Notes under the pieces: generated by a model | The model's database searches: none | Told to the model about the DNA's origin: nothing | What the model saw: the letters and a program-made list of their open reading frames with translations, nothing else | Assembly: GCA_949289155.1 (NCBI GenBank) | Contig: CASEMX010000009.1 | Coordinates: 1-62,989, forward strand | DNA: 62,989 nucleotides | Direction: 5' to 3' | Source of the DNA: an uncultured Parabacteroides sp. | Lineage (GTDB): Bacteria > Bacteroidota > Bacteroidia > Bacteroidales > Tannerellaceae | Shown: piece after piece, positions 44,276-53,968 of the stretch | How positions within the stretch are numbered: the stretch's first letter is position 1 | Layout: each line of letters opens with the position of its first letter | Program-made: the position numbers and the translations under genes

Positions 44276-44926
44276 ATGGCACGTGAGGAAGTGAAAGCAA
44301 TACAAAAAGTACCGGAACCGACACTCCGCCGGTTACCGTGGTATCTTGCCATCATCAAATTGTTGCAAGGCAAGGGAGAGGCGGTTGTGTCGTCCACCCA
44401 AATAGCCAAAGAAATCAATGTGGATGCCAGCCAGGTCGCCAAAGATTTGTCGTATGTGAACGTGGCCGGAAAGACGCGTGTAGGCTATGAGGTAAATGAA
44501 CTGGCTGACGAGTTGAATGATTTCTTGGGATTCACTGCGCCTCACAAAGCGTTCCTGTTCGGTGTCGGAAGTTTGGGCGCAGCGCTTTTGCAGGACTCCG
44601 GTTTGCGGCAATATGGTTTGAATATTGTGGCAGGTTTCGACGTTAAACCGGAACTGGATGGAACTTCAATCAACGGCATACCGGTTTATCATCTCCGGGA
44701 CTTTGCGAAAAGACAGAAAGAAATCGGGGCGACCATCGGCGTAATTACGGTTCCGGTGGACAAAGCGCAGGAGGTGGCGGATTATATCATAGCCGGCGGC
44801 ATCAAAGGTTTGTGGAATTTCACGCCGTTCCGGATTCGCGTGCCCGAAGATATCGTCGTTCAGAACACTTCCATGTATGCGCACTTGGCAGTAATGTTTA
44901 ATCGTTTGAATTCTATAAATCTTTGA
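44276..44926 (+). CDS. rex: Redox-sensing transcriptional repressor Rex
   Basis: 216 residues. N-terminal winged helix (LRRLPWYLAIIKLLQGKGE, STQIAKEINVDASQVAKDLSYV). The C-terminal Rossmann domain contains the NADH-binding FGVGSLGAALL. Rex senses NADH/NAD+ and represses fermentation and respiration genes when NADH is low. A Rex-like site near pta-ackA would be logical but was not verified. It is directly upstream of a FAH-family gene (1-bp gap). Confidence 0.94.
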   Translation: MAREEVKAIQKVPEPTLRRLPWYLAIIKLLQGKGEAVVSSTQIAKEINVDASQVAKDLSYVNVAGKTRVGYEVNELADELNDFLGFTAPHKAFLFGVGSLGAALLQDSGLRQYGLNIVAGFDVKPELDGTSINGIPVYHLRDFAKRQKEIGATIGVITVPVDKAQEVADYIIAGGIKGLWNFTPFRIRVPEDIVVQNTSMYAHLAVMFNRLNSINL

Positions 44927-44927
44927 A

Positions 44928-45542
44928 ATGAAAATAATAGCGGTAGGAATGAATTATGCAGCCCACAATAAAGAGCTGCATCATACGTTAGAAATAACAG
45001 AGCCTACAATCTTCATGAAATCCGATTCCTCTTTGCTGAAGGACGGCAAACCCTTCTTCATCCCGGATTTCTCGTCCGAAATCCATTACGAGACGGAGTT
45101 GGTCGTGAAGATTGACCGGTTAGGAAAGAATATCGCGGAACGATTCGCGCACCGCTACTATAAAGAGGTGACGGTAGGCATCGACTTTACGGCACGTGAC
45201 CTGCAACGTCGGCTTCGTCAACAGGGATTGCCTTGGGAAATCAGCAAGGCATTCGACAATTCGGCGGCATTGGGTGCGTTTATTCCTTTGGAAGAGGCCG
45301 GAGCAATCGATAATCTGGCGTTCCATCTGAATATTAACGGACAGACTGTCCAGCAGGGTTGTACGGCGGATATGCTCTTCTCGGTGGATAAGATTATTGC
45401 CTATGTCAGTCGTTTCTTTACGCTGAAGATTGGCGATTTAATCTATACCGGGACTCCGGCAGGCGTAGGCCCGGTGCATATCGGCGACCATCTGGAGGGA
45501 TTTTTGGGAGAAAAGAAGCTGCTGGATTTCCACGTTCGCTGA
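44928..45542 (+). CDS. Fumarylacetoacetate hydrolase family enzyme
   Basis: 204 residues, FAH fold. Motifs: KSDSSLLKDGKPFFIPDFSSEIHYETELVVKID (metal-binding Glu), DFTARDLQ, FTLKIGDLIYTGTPAGVGPVHIGD. FAH-family members cleave C-C bonds in acylpyruvate-type substrates or act as oxaloacetate decarboxylases. The substrate here is not evident. Co-transcribed with rex. Confidence 0.88.
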   Translation: MKIIAVGMNYAAHNKELHHTLEITEPTIFMKSDSSLLKDGKPFFIPDFSSEIHYETELVVKIDRLGKNIAERFAHRYYKEVTVGIDFTARDLQRRLRQQGLPWEISKAFDNSAALGAFIPLEEAGAIDNLAFHLNINGQTVQQGCTADMLFSVDKIIAYVSRFFTLKIGDLIYTGTPAGVGPVHIGDHLEGFLGEKKLLDFHVR

Positions 45543-45585
45543 TATCCGCTTCCATCCGAAGGCTCGACTTGTTAAATCGAATGTT

Positions 45586-48500
45586 ATGAAGCGAAGTATA
45601 TTTATTCTGATTGCAATTCTATTCTTTTTCTTGCCGGGCAGGGGGGCTGCTGAGCAGTATGCCGACCATTCTCTCCTTTCGTCCGGCCGATGGGTGAAGA
45701 TACAGGTCGATGAATCCGGCGTGTATCGGCTCACGGCTTCCGATTTGGCTGATATGGGCTTCTCTGACCCTTCGAAAGTCTCCATACATGGTTATGGCGG
45801 CTGGATGCTGGACGAGGATTTCTCGAAAGGAACCTACCTTGATGACGTCCCGGCCATACCGGTGTGGCGCGATGGCGAGAATATTTACTTTTATGCCAAA
45901 GGAACAGTCCGATGGAATTATGATTTTGTCAATAATAATGCCTTCACGCATACCAACAATCCCTATTCTACGGTAGGGTATTACTTCGTGACCGATGCAA
46001 CAGAAACGCGGGAGATGGAGTCACAGGCGTCGGTAGAGGGAGCGGTTCGTCAAATCTCTACGTTCGACGACTATCAAGTATGGGAAACCGAGTCGGTTGC
46101 GGTCAATGAATCGGGCCGGCAATTGTTCGGAGAGTCCTTCTCTACCACCACCACGCGGAATTTTGCCTTCACCGTTCCGGGCATAACCAACGATGATGCA
46201 AAGATAACGATGCGTTTTATCGCCAAGACCAGCGGCCGCACGCCGGTGACGTTGGAAGTGGGGGATGCTCGGCTGAACCTTTCTATCCCGGCTCCAATTC
46301 AATATGTGAGTTATACCGCCGCAGTAGCTGCCGAAGGGAGAACTGTATGGTCTGGCGAGAAGAGCGAGCATGTGAATATGACCGTTACCTACGGAGGTTC
46401 GGGCGACCAGAATGCCTACTTGGATTATATCCGTTTCCAGATGAAACGGGAGCTGCGGCTGTACGATTCGGAGACAGCATTCCGCAGCTTAGAGGCGGTG
46501 GATAACGTATCGCGTTACCAATTGGCGGACGCTTCGGAATCGACTGTCGTTTTTGAAATCACCGATGCCCAAGCACCGAAGCGGATTGATGCCACGTTAG
46601 ACGGGACGACGCTCTCCTTTTCGGTGTCTGCCTCCTCTCAGCTCCGCGAGTTCATCGCATTCGACAAGGAGCGACTGAGCCGCAAACCGACGGTCGTGGG
46701 GGAAGTCAACCCGCAAGATTTGCACGGCATGGAGCAGCCCAATATGGTGATTATCGTTCCGCAGGCCTTTACCTCGCAGGCGGAGCGGCTGGCGGAAGAG
46801 CACCGCAAGCGCGACGGGCTGAAGGTGGCGGTGATTAATCCGGAAGCTATTTACAATGAGTTCTCCAGCGGAATGCCGGATGCAACTGCTTACCGCCGTT
46901 TGATGAAAATGTTTTATGACCGCAGTACGGAGGCCGAGCCTTTCCAGTACTTGCTGTTGTTCGGAGATGGCGCATTCGACAACCGGGGATTGACGCGCGA
47001 GTGGCAGCAGAACAGTTCCCTCTTGCAGAATATGCTGCTGACTTACCAGTCGGAGAACTCTATCGATATCTATTCCTATACGAGCGACGATTACTTCGGA
47101 CTCTTGGAAGATAACAGCGGGGCGAATTTGGCATCTGCCCGGATGTGCATCGGTATCGGCCGATTGCCGGTGCGCACTTATACCGAAGCCGAAGCTGCCG
47201 TCGATAAGATTATCTCTTACATGGACAATACGCTGACCGGAAAGTGGAAGAATAACATCACTTTTATGGCAGACGACGGGAGCAATGCCGACTTGGAGAC
47301 CCCCGGCGGACCTCAAATGCACATGGAACAGGCGGATGCCTTGGCGGAATATGTCAACACCAACTATCCGGAGTTCCGGGTGAATAAATTGTATTATGAC
47401 GCTTATACCAAAGACCGCACCGGCGGCAATGCGACCTACCCGGATGTGGTGACGAATCTGCAGAAGCAGCTGCGGAATGGCTTGATGGTTCTGAACTATA
47501 CGGGGCACGGCAATACGACGAGCCTCAGCGATGAGAAGGTCATTACCCAATCGACTATCCAGCAATCGACCTATCCCTACCTGCCGCTGTGGATTACGGC
47601 GACCTGCGATTTTACTCGCTTCGATGCGCTGGCGACTTCGGCGGGAGAGTCGGTTTTCCTGAACGAGAAGAGTGGGGGAATCGCCCTCTTCACGACTACC
47701 CGTACCGTCTTCTCGGACAACAATGCCGCCATCAACCAAGCCATCATCAACAACCTGTTTGCGAAGGATAAGAACGGACGACACCTGACGCTGGGGACGA
47801 TTCTCCGGAATGCAAAGCAGGCACTGTCCGGCGACTCGAACAAGCTGAAATTCCTGCTCATCGGAGACCCCGCCTTGCGGCTGACCTACCCGGATTACCG
47901 CATTGCCGTGACGGAAATCAACGGTGTCCCGGTCGATTCGGGCGAAGCTCCTACCCTCAAGGCGCTGGAGCGGGTAACCGTGACTGGCGAAGTGCGTACG
48001 GCGGCAGGGATGAAGGATACGAACTTCTCCGGAGCGCTGGACATTACGGTGTTCGACAGCCAGCAGGCCATCACGACGCTGGACAACTTCTCGACCGGCA
48101 AGAAGTTTACCTACAATGATTACCCCAATACGCTGTACATCGGAAACGACTCTGTCCGCAACGGCGAATTCAGCTTCACCTTTACGGTTCCGAAAGACAT
48201 TGCCTACTCCAACGACTTCGGGAAGATGAATTTCTATGCCATTAATGCGGCGGATTCGATTGAGGCGCAAGGTTCGTTCCTCGATTTCCGGGTCGGCGGC
48301 ACGTCCGATACGGGAACGGATGACGAGGCGGGACCGGAAATCCGTTACCTCTATCTGAACGACACGACCTTTACCGACGGCGGGCAGGTCAATCCGACGC
48401 CGCTGTTCGTCGCTTCGCTCTGGGACCGGAGCGGCATCAACATCACCGGCAGCAGTATCGGCCACGACATGATGCTCATAATCGACAACCAAGTCGCCAA

Positions 48501-48987
48501 GAGCTATACGCTGAACGACTATTACCAGCTCTCCGGCGATGAGGGCGAGGGCTTGGTCATCTTCTCGATTCCCGAATTGGAGCCGGGCGTGCACACGGCG
48601 GAGTTCAAGGTGTGGGACGTACTGAACAACTCGACCACGCAGACCTTCTCGTTCGAGGTCGTCGAGGATTACGAGCCGCAGCTGACCAAGCTGTACGCCG
48701 CGCCTACGCCCGCCCGCAGTCAGGTGACCTTCTATTTGCAACACAACCTGCCGGAGTCGCAGTTGGACGTGAAAATCGAGGTCTTCGACATGGCAGGCCG
48801 CCTGCGTTGGAGCCACGAGGAGCGCGGTTCGTCGGAGGCGTTCCGTTCGTATCAGGTGACGTGGGACTTGATGGGCAACGGCGGTGCGCGGATGCGTCCG
48901 GGGATTTATATTTATCGTGCCTCGCTGAGCACCGGCAAGTCGAAAACGGTCACCGACGCAAATAAAATGGTCATCTTGGCACAATAA
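45586..48987 (+). CDS. porU: Type IX secretion system sortase PorU
   Basis: 1133 residues. Signal peptide residues 1-22 or so. The central peptidase C25 (gingipain-like) domain has His641 in LNYTGHGNTTSL and Cys674 in LWITATCDFTRF. The C-terminus (from about residue 1045) is a T9SS-type domain: VFDMAGRLRW, RPGIYIYRASL. PorU cleaves the C-terminal signal of T9SS cargo and attaches it to A-LPS at the surface. Length matches P. gingivalis PorU (about 1158). PorV lies next, separated by a 42-bp array. Confidence 0.93.
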   Translation: MKRSIFILIAILFFFLPGRGAAEQYADHSLLSSGRWVKIQVDESGVYRLTASDLADMGFSDPSKVSIHGYGGWMLDEDFSKGTYLDDVPAIPVWRDGENIYFYAKGTVRWNYDFVNNNAFTHTNNPYSTVGYYFVTDATETREMESQASVEGAVRQISTFDDYQVWETESVAVNESGRQLFGESFSTTTTRNFAFTVPGITNDDAKITMRFIAKTSGRTPVTLEVGDARLNLSIPAPIQYVSYTAAVAAEGRTVWSGEKSEHVNMTVTYGGSGDQNAYLDYIRFQMKRELRLYDSETAFRSLEAVDNVSRYQLADASESTVVFEITDAQAPKRIDATLDGTTLSFSVSASSQLREFIAFDKERLSRKPTVVGEVNPQDLHGMEQPNMVIIVPQAFTSQAERLAEEHRKRDGLKVAVINPEAIYNEFSSGMPDATAYRRLMKMFYDRSTEAEPFQYLLLFGDGAFDNRGLTREWQQNSSLLQNMLLTYQSENSIDIYSYTSDDYFGLLEDNSGANLASARMCIGIGRLPVRTYTEAEAAVDKIISYMDNTLTGKWKNNITFMADDGSNADLETPGGPQMHMEQADALAEYVNTNYPEFRVNKLYYDAYTKDRTGGNATYPDVVTNLQKQLRNGLMVLNYTGHGNTTSLSDEKVITQSTIQQSTYPYLPLWITATCDFTRFDALATSAGESVFLNEKSGGIALFTTTRTVFSDNNAAINQAIINNLFAKDKNGRHLTLGTILRNAKQALSGDSNKLKFLLIGDPALRLTYPDYRIAVTEINGVPVDSGEAPTLKALERVTVTGEVRTAAGMKDTNFSGALDITVFDSQQAITTLDNFSTGKKFTYNDYPNTLYIGNDSVRNGEFSFTFTVPKDIAYSNDFGKMNFYAINAADSIEAQGSFLDFRVGGTSDTGTDDEAGPEIRYLYLNDTTFTDGGQVNPTPLFVASLWDRSGINITGSSIGHDMMLIIDNQVAKSYTLNDYYQLSGDEGEGLVIFSIPELEPGVHTAEFKVWDVLNNSTTQTFSFEVVEDYEPQLTKLYAAPTPARSQVTFYLQHNLPESQLDVKIEVFDMAGRLRWSHEERGSSEAFRSYQVTWDLMGNGGARMRPGIYIYRASLSTGKSKTVTDANKMVILAQ

Positions 48988-49040
48988 AAGCCCTAATCTG
49001 CTGTTATTAATAAAGCAATTCGACCTTTGAAACGATTTTT

Positions 49041-49290
49041 CCAAGCGAACGGCGTGCCGTTCAGCATTTCGTAGGGCTTCAGAGAGGTGAACCGCGTGCG
49101 TTTGGGCATTTTGAGGGGCCTCAGAGAGGTGAACCGCGTGCGTTTGGGCATTTTGAGGGGCCTCAGAGAGGTGAACCGCATGCGTTTGGGCATTTTGAAG
49201 GGCTTCGGAGAGGTGAACCGCATGCGTTTGGGCATTTTGAGGGGCCTCAAAGAGGTGAACCGCATGCGGTTCAGTATTCCGGAGGTCGAT
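49041..49290. repeat. 42-bp array between porU and porV
   Basis: Units of 42 bp start near 49041, 49083, 49125, 49167, 49209 and 49251, with the consensus AGAGGTGAACCGCRTGCG and TTTGGGCATTTTGAGGGGCCTC. Two palindromes per unit, AACCGCATGCGGTT and TGAGGGGCCTCA, sit about 21 bp apart. Period divisible by 3 gives an open frame across it; not accepted as a gene. The array is the whole content of the porU-porV gap. Confidence 0.9.
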
Positions 49291-49346
49291 TTTATTGGAA
49301 ATAGAGAACGAGAGATTATAAATTGAATATACAATAAAGAGAAAAG

Positions 49347-50537
49347 ATGAGATATCGTAGTTTTAGAGCTTTAATCTTGCTTGCCGCGCTGCTGCTCACC
49401 GTAAACGCAGCATGGGCACAAGAAGAAAACCCGAAGGCCAACTGGGCGCCAATCAACACGGCTGTCCCCTCCCTGTCTATTGCGCCGGATGCGCGCGGCG
49501 GAGGTATGGGCGACTTGGGTGTGGCAACCCTTCCGGACGTCAATTCGCAGTACTGGAACCCGGCTAAATATGTGTTCAATTACAGCACGGCAGGCGTCTC
49601 GCTCTCCTATACGCCGTGGTTGCGCAAGTTGGTGAACGACGTGGCATTGCTGAATCTGTCGGGATTCATGAAGCTGGGCAGCGACGAGCGGCAGGCGCTG
49701 GGAGCCTCGCTCCGTTACTTCTCCTTCGGTGAGGTGGTCGATAATAATGAGGCAGGCGAAACGCTGATGGTAACGAACCCGTACGAGATGGCGTTCGACG
49801 TCAGCTACAGCCGCAAGTTGTCGGAATCCTACTCAATGGCGGTGGCACTGCGGTATATCCGTTCGGACCAAGGCGCGGATGCGACCGACGAGCGTGTGCC
49901 GGGCAATGCGTTTGCTGCCGACGTAGCAGGCTATTTGGAGAAGTATGTGATTTTGGGCAACGCCGAGGCGCTGTGGAGCTTTGGATTCAATATCTCGAAC
50001 ATCGGTACGAAAATCTCCTACGACCAGGGGGCGACGAACCAGTTCCTCCCCACCAAGCTGGCCATCGGTACAGGTTTGCTCTACCCGCTGGACGACTACA
50101 ATGAGTTGGGCGTATATGTGGATATCAGCAAATACCTCGTCCCCAGCGAGCCGCAACGGACAGGCACGACCGAAGAGGACATCAAGGCCTACAACGATGC
50201 GGTGGACGAATACAACACCATGTCCCCGATTACGGGTATGTTCAAGTCGTTCGGCGATTCACCCTTGGGCTTCAAGGGGGAGATGCAGGAAATCATGGCA
50301 TCTGTCGGCGTGGAGTACAGCTATAACCAGCAGTTCTTCGTCCGCGGCGGTTACTACTACGAGAATCAGAACATGGGCAACCGCCAGTACTTCTCGTTCG
50401 GCGCCGGTTTCCGCATGAGCGTATTCCAGCTGGACGCCGCTTACTTGCTGAGTACCGTGCCCAGCAACCCCTTGGATCAGACGTTGCGCTTCTCGCTGTC
50501 GTTCGACATGGACGGCATCAAGAACCTATTCCGATAA
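49347..50537 (+). CDS. porV: T9SS outer-membrane protein PorV
   Basis: 396 residues. Signal peptide 1-24 (cleavage after AWA). PorV/LptO is a FadL-like outer-membrane barrel that carries T9SS cargo to PorU. Characteristic N-terminal plug PSLSIAPDARGGGMGDLGVAT, then alternating beta strands and a terminal Phe-rich strand (LRFSLSFDMDGIKNLF). Family and porU adjacency support the call. 12-bp overlap at its 3' end with the convergent xseA gene. Confidence 0.93.
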   Translation: MRYRSFRALILLAALLLTVNAAWAQEENPKANWAPINTAVPSLSIAPDARGGGMGDLGVATLPDVNSQYWNPAKYVFNYSTAGVSLSYTPWLRKLVNDVALLNLSGFMKLGSDERQALGASLRYFSFGEVVDNNEAGETLMVTNPYEMAFDVSYSRKLSESYSMAVALRYIRSDQGADATDERVPGNAFAADVAGYLEKYVILGNAEALWSFGFNISNIGTKISYDQGATNQFLPTKLAIGTGLLYPLDDYNELGVYVDISKYLVPSEPQRTGTTEEDIKAYNDAVDEYNTMSPITGMFKSFGDSPLGFKGEMQEIMASVGVEYSYNQQFFVRGGYYYENQNMGNRQYFSFGAGFRMSVFQLDAAYLLSTVPSNPLDQTLRFSLSFDMDGIKNLFR

Positions 50538-51863
50538 ACGCGGGTCGATGATAGCTTCCGACGCCACCTCGCCGTCCGAAAAGCGGGTGGTGAGCCGGTC
50601 GCCCGGTCTTATTTCTCCGACAGATTTGATGATTTTCCCCTCGCGGAGCGTCAGCGTATAGCCCCGTTTCAAGATATAGTCGGGAGACGCCATGCGGATG
50701 AACTGTTCCTGCAGTTCCAAGAAGCGCGCCTCTTGTGTGAGACGGCTCTGAATTGCCGTAGAAATCCGCTGCTGCAACAAGTTTAGCCTGTTTTGGCTCC
50801 GTTCCAGCAGCGCAGCGGTCATGGAGGGTAGTTTCGCAGCCAATAGATTCACCGCCGAGCGGTTCCTTTCTATCCGGTTATGTACGATAGCCGGCAACCG
50901 CGTGCCCAGCAGCTGGAGGAACTGCTTCTCTTCATTCAACCGGGCGAGTGTCCCGGTGTACAAGGTCTGCTGCAATTCGTCCAGCTCCGTAGCGGCTTTA
51001 TCCATGCAGGCAATCAAAAAGGCAGCCACGGCGGTCGGGGTTTTCAACCGCGTATGCGCCACCAAATCGATAATCGTATCGTCGCGCTCATGACCGATTC
51101 CCGTGACAATCGGCAAGGAGAATTGGGCGCAATGGCTCGCCAACAAATAGGAATCGAAGCTGTTCAAATCGGAGGTCGCTCCCCCTCCGCGGATGATAAC
51201 GACCACATCAAATGCCTCCCGGTGCGCATCAATCCGCTCCAATGCCGCAATGACCGACTCCTCCGTCCGTTCGCCCTGCATCACCGCGGGGAATAATTTA
51301 GGATAAAATGCATAGCCCGCCCGGTTTTGCAGCAGTTGGTTGAGGAAATCCTCATAGCCGGCAGCCGTTGGCGAGGTAATCACGGCAATCCGTTGCGGCA
51401 GCCGCGGGAAGGGCAGCTCTTTGTTCAAGGTAAATACCCCGTCCGCCTGCAGCTGGCGGATAATCTCTTGCCTTTTCCGGACCAAATCGCCCAGCGTATA
51501 GGTTGGGTCGATATCCACCACGTTCAAACTGAGTCCATACACCTCGTGGAACTCCACCGATACCTTCACCAGCACCTTCAGCCCCGACATGAAGCGTTGC
51601 CCTGTCTCCATCTCGAAGTAGGGCTGGAGCATCCGGAAGGTTTTTGCCCATATAGCACCGCGTGCCTTGGCGATGATTTGGTTCGTTTGGGCATTCTTCT
51701 CGATAAACTCTAAATAGCAATGCCCCGAAGCGGAGTTGATGTGCACGTCGCTGGTTTCTGCACGCACCCAATAGGTCTCCGGGAAAGCCGAGTCCAATAC
51801 GTCATGGATTTCTCCGGTCAATTCCGACAGCGAGTAGGTTTGTTTATCTGTGGCGGTCAACAT
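50526..51863 (-). CDS. xseA: Exodeoxyribonuclease VII large subunit
   Basis: 445 residues. N-terminal OB-like DNA-binding domain (YWVRAETSDVHINSASGHCYLEF), then the nuclease region with PQRIAVITSPTAAGYEDFLNQL, VIIRGGGATSDLNSFDSYLLA and TGIGHERDDTIIDLVAHTRLKTPTA. A coiled coil and C-terminal domain with LKRGYTLTL follow. Degrades single-stranded DNA. The small subunit gene xseB is not next to it. Its start overlaps the subtilase 3' end by 20 bp. Confidence 0.94.
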   Translation of the reverse strand: MLTATDKQTYSLSELTGEIHDVLDSAFPETYWVRAETSDVHINSASGHCYLEFIEKNAQTNQIIAKARGAIWAKTFRMLQPYFEMETGQRFMSGLKVLVKVSVEFHEVYGLSLNVVDIDPTYTLGDLVRKRQEIIRQLQADGVFTLNKELPFPRLPQRIAVITSPTAAGYEDFLNQLLQNRAGYAFYPKLFPAVMQGERTEESVIAALERIDAHREAFDVVVIIRGGGATSDLNSFDSYLLASHCAQFSLPIVTGIGHERDDTIIDLVAHTRLKTPTAVAAFLIACMDKAATELDELQQTLYTGTLARLNEEKQFLQLLGTRLPAIVHNRIERNRSAVNLLAAKLPSMTAALLERSQNRLNLLQQRISTAIQSRLTQEARFLELQEQFIRMASPDYILKRGYTLTLREGKIIKSVGEIRPGDRLTTRFSDGEVASEAIIDPRLSE

Positions 51864-53217
51864 ACTTCAGTCCTTTCTTATATGATTTGTAAAAATTCGG
51901 GATACCGTATCCCAGTTCCCGGTTCGGGTGCTTGTATTTAGAAGCATACTGGCGGATAAGCTGTTGAATTTCCCCTACCGTCAGTTGCGGCAGCGCCTGC
52001 CACAGGCAAGTTCCCAGTCCGGCAAGGATAGGTGTAGAGAAGGAGGTCCCGTTTGCCTGATAAATGTCGCCATCCGGGTCCAGTACATAGCTGTTTGTGC
52101 CCATCGCCACGACATCCGGCTTTATGCGTCCGTCCGCAGTATATCCCAATGAGCTGAATTCACTGTGTTTGCGCTTTGCGGTAACTGAGCCGACGGTAAT
52201 GATACACGATGCATCCGCCGGAACGGTAATCTGTTGCCAATCGCTGTTCCCTTCGTTCCCTGCACTCGAAAAAAGCAGCATCCCTTTCTCGGCAGCCATC
52301 GATGCCACCTTAGATATCAATGCTGTTTTCCCGTCCAACTGCTCGTGGGAATAACTCATTTCCGGAATATCATAGGAGAAATATCCCAACGATGAAGTAA
52401 TAATATCCACGCCTACGCTATCGGCAAATTCGATTGCCGCTGCCCAAAAGTCCTCCTCGATGGGATATTCGGAGTCGGTAACCTCACTTTTGATAAGCCA
52501 GTAGGAGGCTTCCGGAGCTGTGCCGACAAAACGATTCGGCAGGTTGGAAGCCAAGCAGGAAAGCACTTTCGTCCCGTGGTCGTCGCCCACAAATACGGAA
52601 TGCTCGGGATAAACCATATTCCGGGTTCCTACAATAGCTGTATGAGCAAATGCCTCCAACCGGTCCACGTGCTTGAATCCGGCGTCGATAACTGCAACGG
52701 TCATGCCTTCACCTTTGAAACCGGCTTTGTGGAGCTTGTCCCCTTTCAGCATTTTGATTTGTTTCTCAGCATAACCGTAATAATCCTTTTGTGGGTCGCC
52801 GGAAACCGGAATCGGTTCATTGCCTTCCGGCTGTGGGGGTGGAAGATGTACACCTTTCCAGACCCATTTGACGGAATCTACCATCGGCAGCCGCATCAAT
52901 TGCTTGGCTATTATACTATCTTTATGCTCTACAACGACTGTTTTTGCCCACTTGCTTTTCGTAACGATATGGCAACCTGTTTGCTGAAGGCAATCGAGGT
53001 AAGTTACGGAGATAGGAACGTCTGATTCTGTAATTGAGATATGTTGTCGCTCTCGTCGTTCAATCGCTTTTGGGGAAAGGTAAGGCGTGGCATTCTCTGG
53101 CGTGAATCCGCTGTCTCCTTTATCTTTTAGGTAAACACGGAAGCGGTAATATTCGGTATCGTGACCCCAAGCAGGGAATAAGGTCAATAGGCAAATCAGT
53201 AATAGACCCAGCTTCAT
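51844..53217 (-). CDS. Subtilisin-like serine peptidase (S8)
   Basis: 457 residues. Signal peptide 1-18 (LLICLLTLFPAWG). Catalytic triad: Asp in VAVIDAGFKH, His in GDDHGTKV, Ser in NGTSFSTPILAGLG. No C-terminal sorting domain was recognised. A secreted or cell-surface peptidase role is inferred. Its 3' end overlaps xseA, suggesting cotranscription. Confidence 0.92.
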   Translation of the reverse strand: MKLGLLLICLLTLFPAWGHDTEYYRFRVYLKDKGDSGFTPENATPYLSPKAIERRERQHISITESDVPISVTYLDCLQQTGCHIVTKSKWAKTVVVEHKDSIIAKQLMRLPMVDSVKWVWKGVHLPPPQPEGNEPIPVSGDPQKDYYGYAEKQIKMLKGDKLHKAGFKGEGMTVAVIDAGFKHVDRLEAFAHTAIVGTRNMVYPEHSVFVGDDHGTKVLSCLASNLPNRFVGTAPEASYWLIKSEVTDSEYPIEEDFWAAAIEFADSVGVDIITSSLGYFSYDIPEMSYSHEQLDGKTALISKVASMAAEKGMLLFSSAGNEGNSDWQQITVPADASCIITVGSVTAKRKHSEFSSLGYTADGRIKPDVVAMGTNSYVLDPDGDIYQANGTSFSTPILAGLGTCLWQALPQLTVGEIQQLIRQYASKYKHPNRELGYGIPNFYKSYKKGLKYVDRHR

Positions 53218-53220
53218 GTC

Positions 53221-53325
53221 TATGAATTACGAATTATAAGTTCCGGATTACGAACTTTGGCTTGCGGATACCTATATATTATTAATGTATGTATTCGCAA
53301 CTCCTCGTTCATAATCCGGAATCGT
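53221..53325. repeat. AATTACGAATT inverted repeat, third copy
   Basis: ATGAATTACGAATTATAAG leads into TTCCGGATTACGAAC, whose inverted copy GTTCATAATCCGGAA lies about 50 bases on (13 of 15 pairs). It fills the gap between the subtilase and the Lrp-type gene. Related to the elements at 3521 and 28264. Confidence 0.65.
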
Positions 53326-53327
53326 AT

Positions 53328-53798
53328 TTATTCTTCGATTATTTTGCAAATCGGGATTTCCCGTTTTACGCTTTGGCGCAACGAGATTAATGTTTCTGTA
53401 GCTACTACGCCCGGTATCTCCTGAATCTTGTTGTTCAGCAGCTCCATCAGATGCTCATTATCCCGGGCATATAATTTGACCAACATCGTGTACGGACCGG
53501 TGGTAAAGTGGCATTCCACGATTTCCGGTATCTTCTCGAACTCAGGCACGACATCCTTATACATCGAGCCTCTTTCTAACTTAACACCGATGTAAGTACA
53601 CGTGTTGTAACCCAAAATCTTCGGATTGATATGGTAGCCTGAACCTACAATAACATTCATATCAATCATGCGTTGTACACGTTGGTGAATCGCTGCGCGA
53701 GAAACACCACATTCTTCAGCTACGTCCTTGAACGGGATACGAGCATTTTTTGAAATAATGTTTAGAATCTGACGATCTAACTTGTCTATTTTTTCCAT
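53328..53798 (-). CDS. Lrp/AsnC-family transcriptional regulator
   Basis: 156 residues. N-terminal winged HTH (LDRQILNIISKNARIPFKDVAEECGVSRAAIHQRVQRM), C-terminal RAM/ligand domain (YIGVKLERGSMYKDVVPEF, HFTTGPYTMLVKLYARDNEHLMELL). Binds DNA as a multimer and senses small molecules, often amino acids. It might control nearby genes, but no target was shown. Length typical. Confidence 0.93.
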   Translation of the reverse strand: MEKIDKLDRQILNIISKNARIPFKDVAEECGVSRAAIHQRVQRMIDMNVIVGSGYHINPKILGYNTCTYIGVKLERGSMYKDVVPEFEKIPEIVECHFTTGPYTMLVKLYARDNEHLMELLNNKIQEIPGVVATETLISLRQSVKREIPICKIIEE

Positions 53799-53838
53799 AT
53801 ATGTTTGATTTATATTTCGTCGTATGATTTTTCCGTAT

Positions 53839-53846
53839 CAAAAATA
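53839..53846 (-). promoter_or_regulatory. -7 element for the Lrp-type gene
   Basis: Minus strand TATTTTTG, 41 bp before the regulator start. No matching -33 element was clear. Confidence 0.4.
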
Positions 53847-53900
53847 TATATTTAAATTGAAATCATAAACATTCTGAAAGAAAAAAACTTGCTGAAGAAT

Positions 53901-53943
53901 GAAAAAGCAGATGAAATATGCTTTACAACATATTTTACCTGCT
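53901..53943 (-). terminator. Terminator of the FKBP operon
   Basis: Minus strand: AAGCAGGTAAAATATG (plus 53928-53943) pairs imperfectly with CATATTTCATCTGCTT (plus 53904-53919), then T-run. It lies 26 bp past the stop of the FKBP lipoprotein gene. Confidence 0.7.
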
Positions 53944-53968
53944 TATTTCGATATTTATCGAGGAAGAT

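Noticed and set aside
46597-49044. Long open frame (about 815 codons) on the minus strand over porU
   Set aside because: It is antisense to a well-supported PorU with catalytic motifs. The frame is open because of codon bias in a GC-richer gene. The translation is rich in Arg/His/Val and has no domain.
49087-49326. A 79-codon open frame between porU and porV
   Set aside because: It is a pure 14-residue repeat from the 42-bp array, with no fitting start signal.
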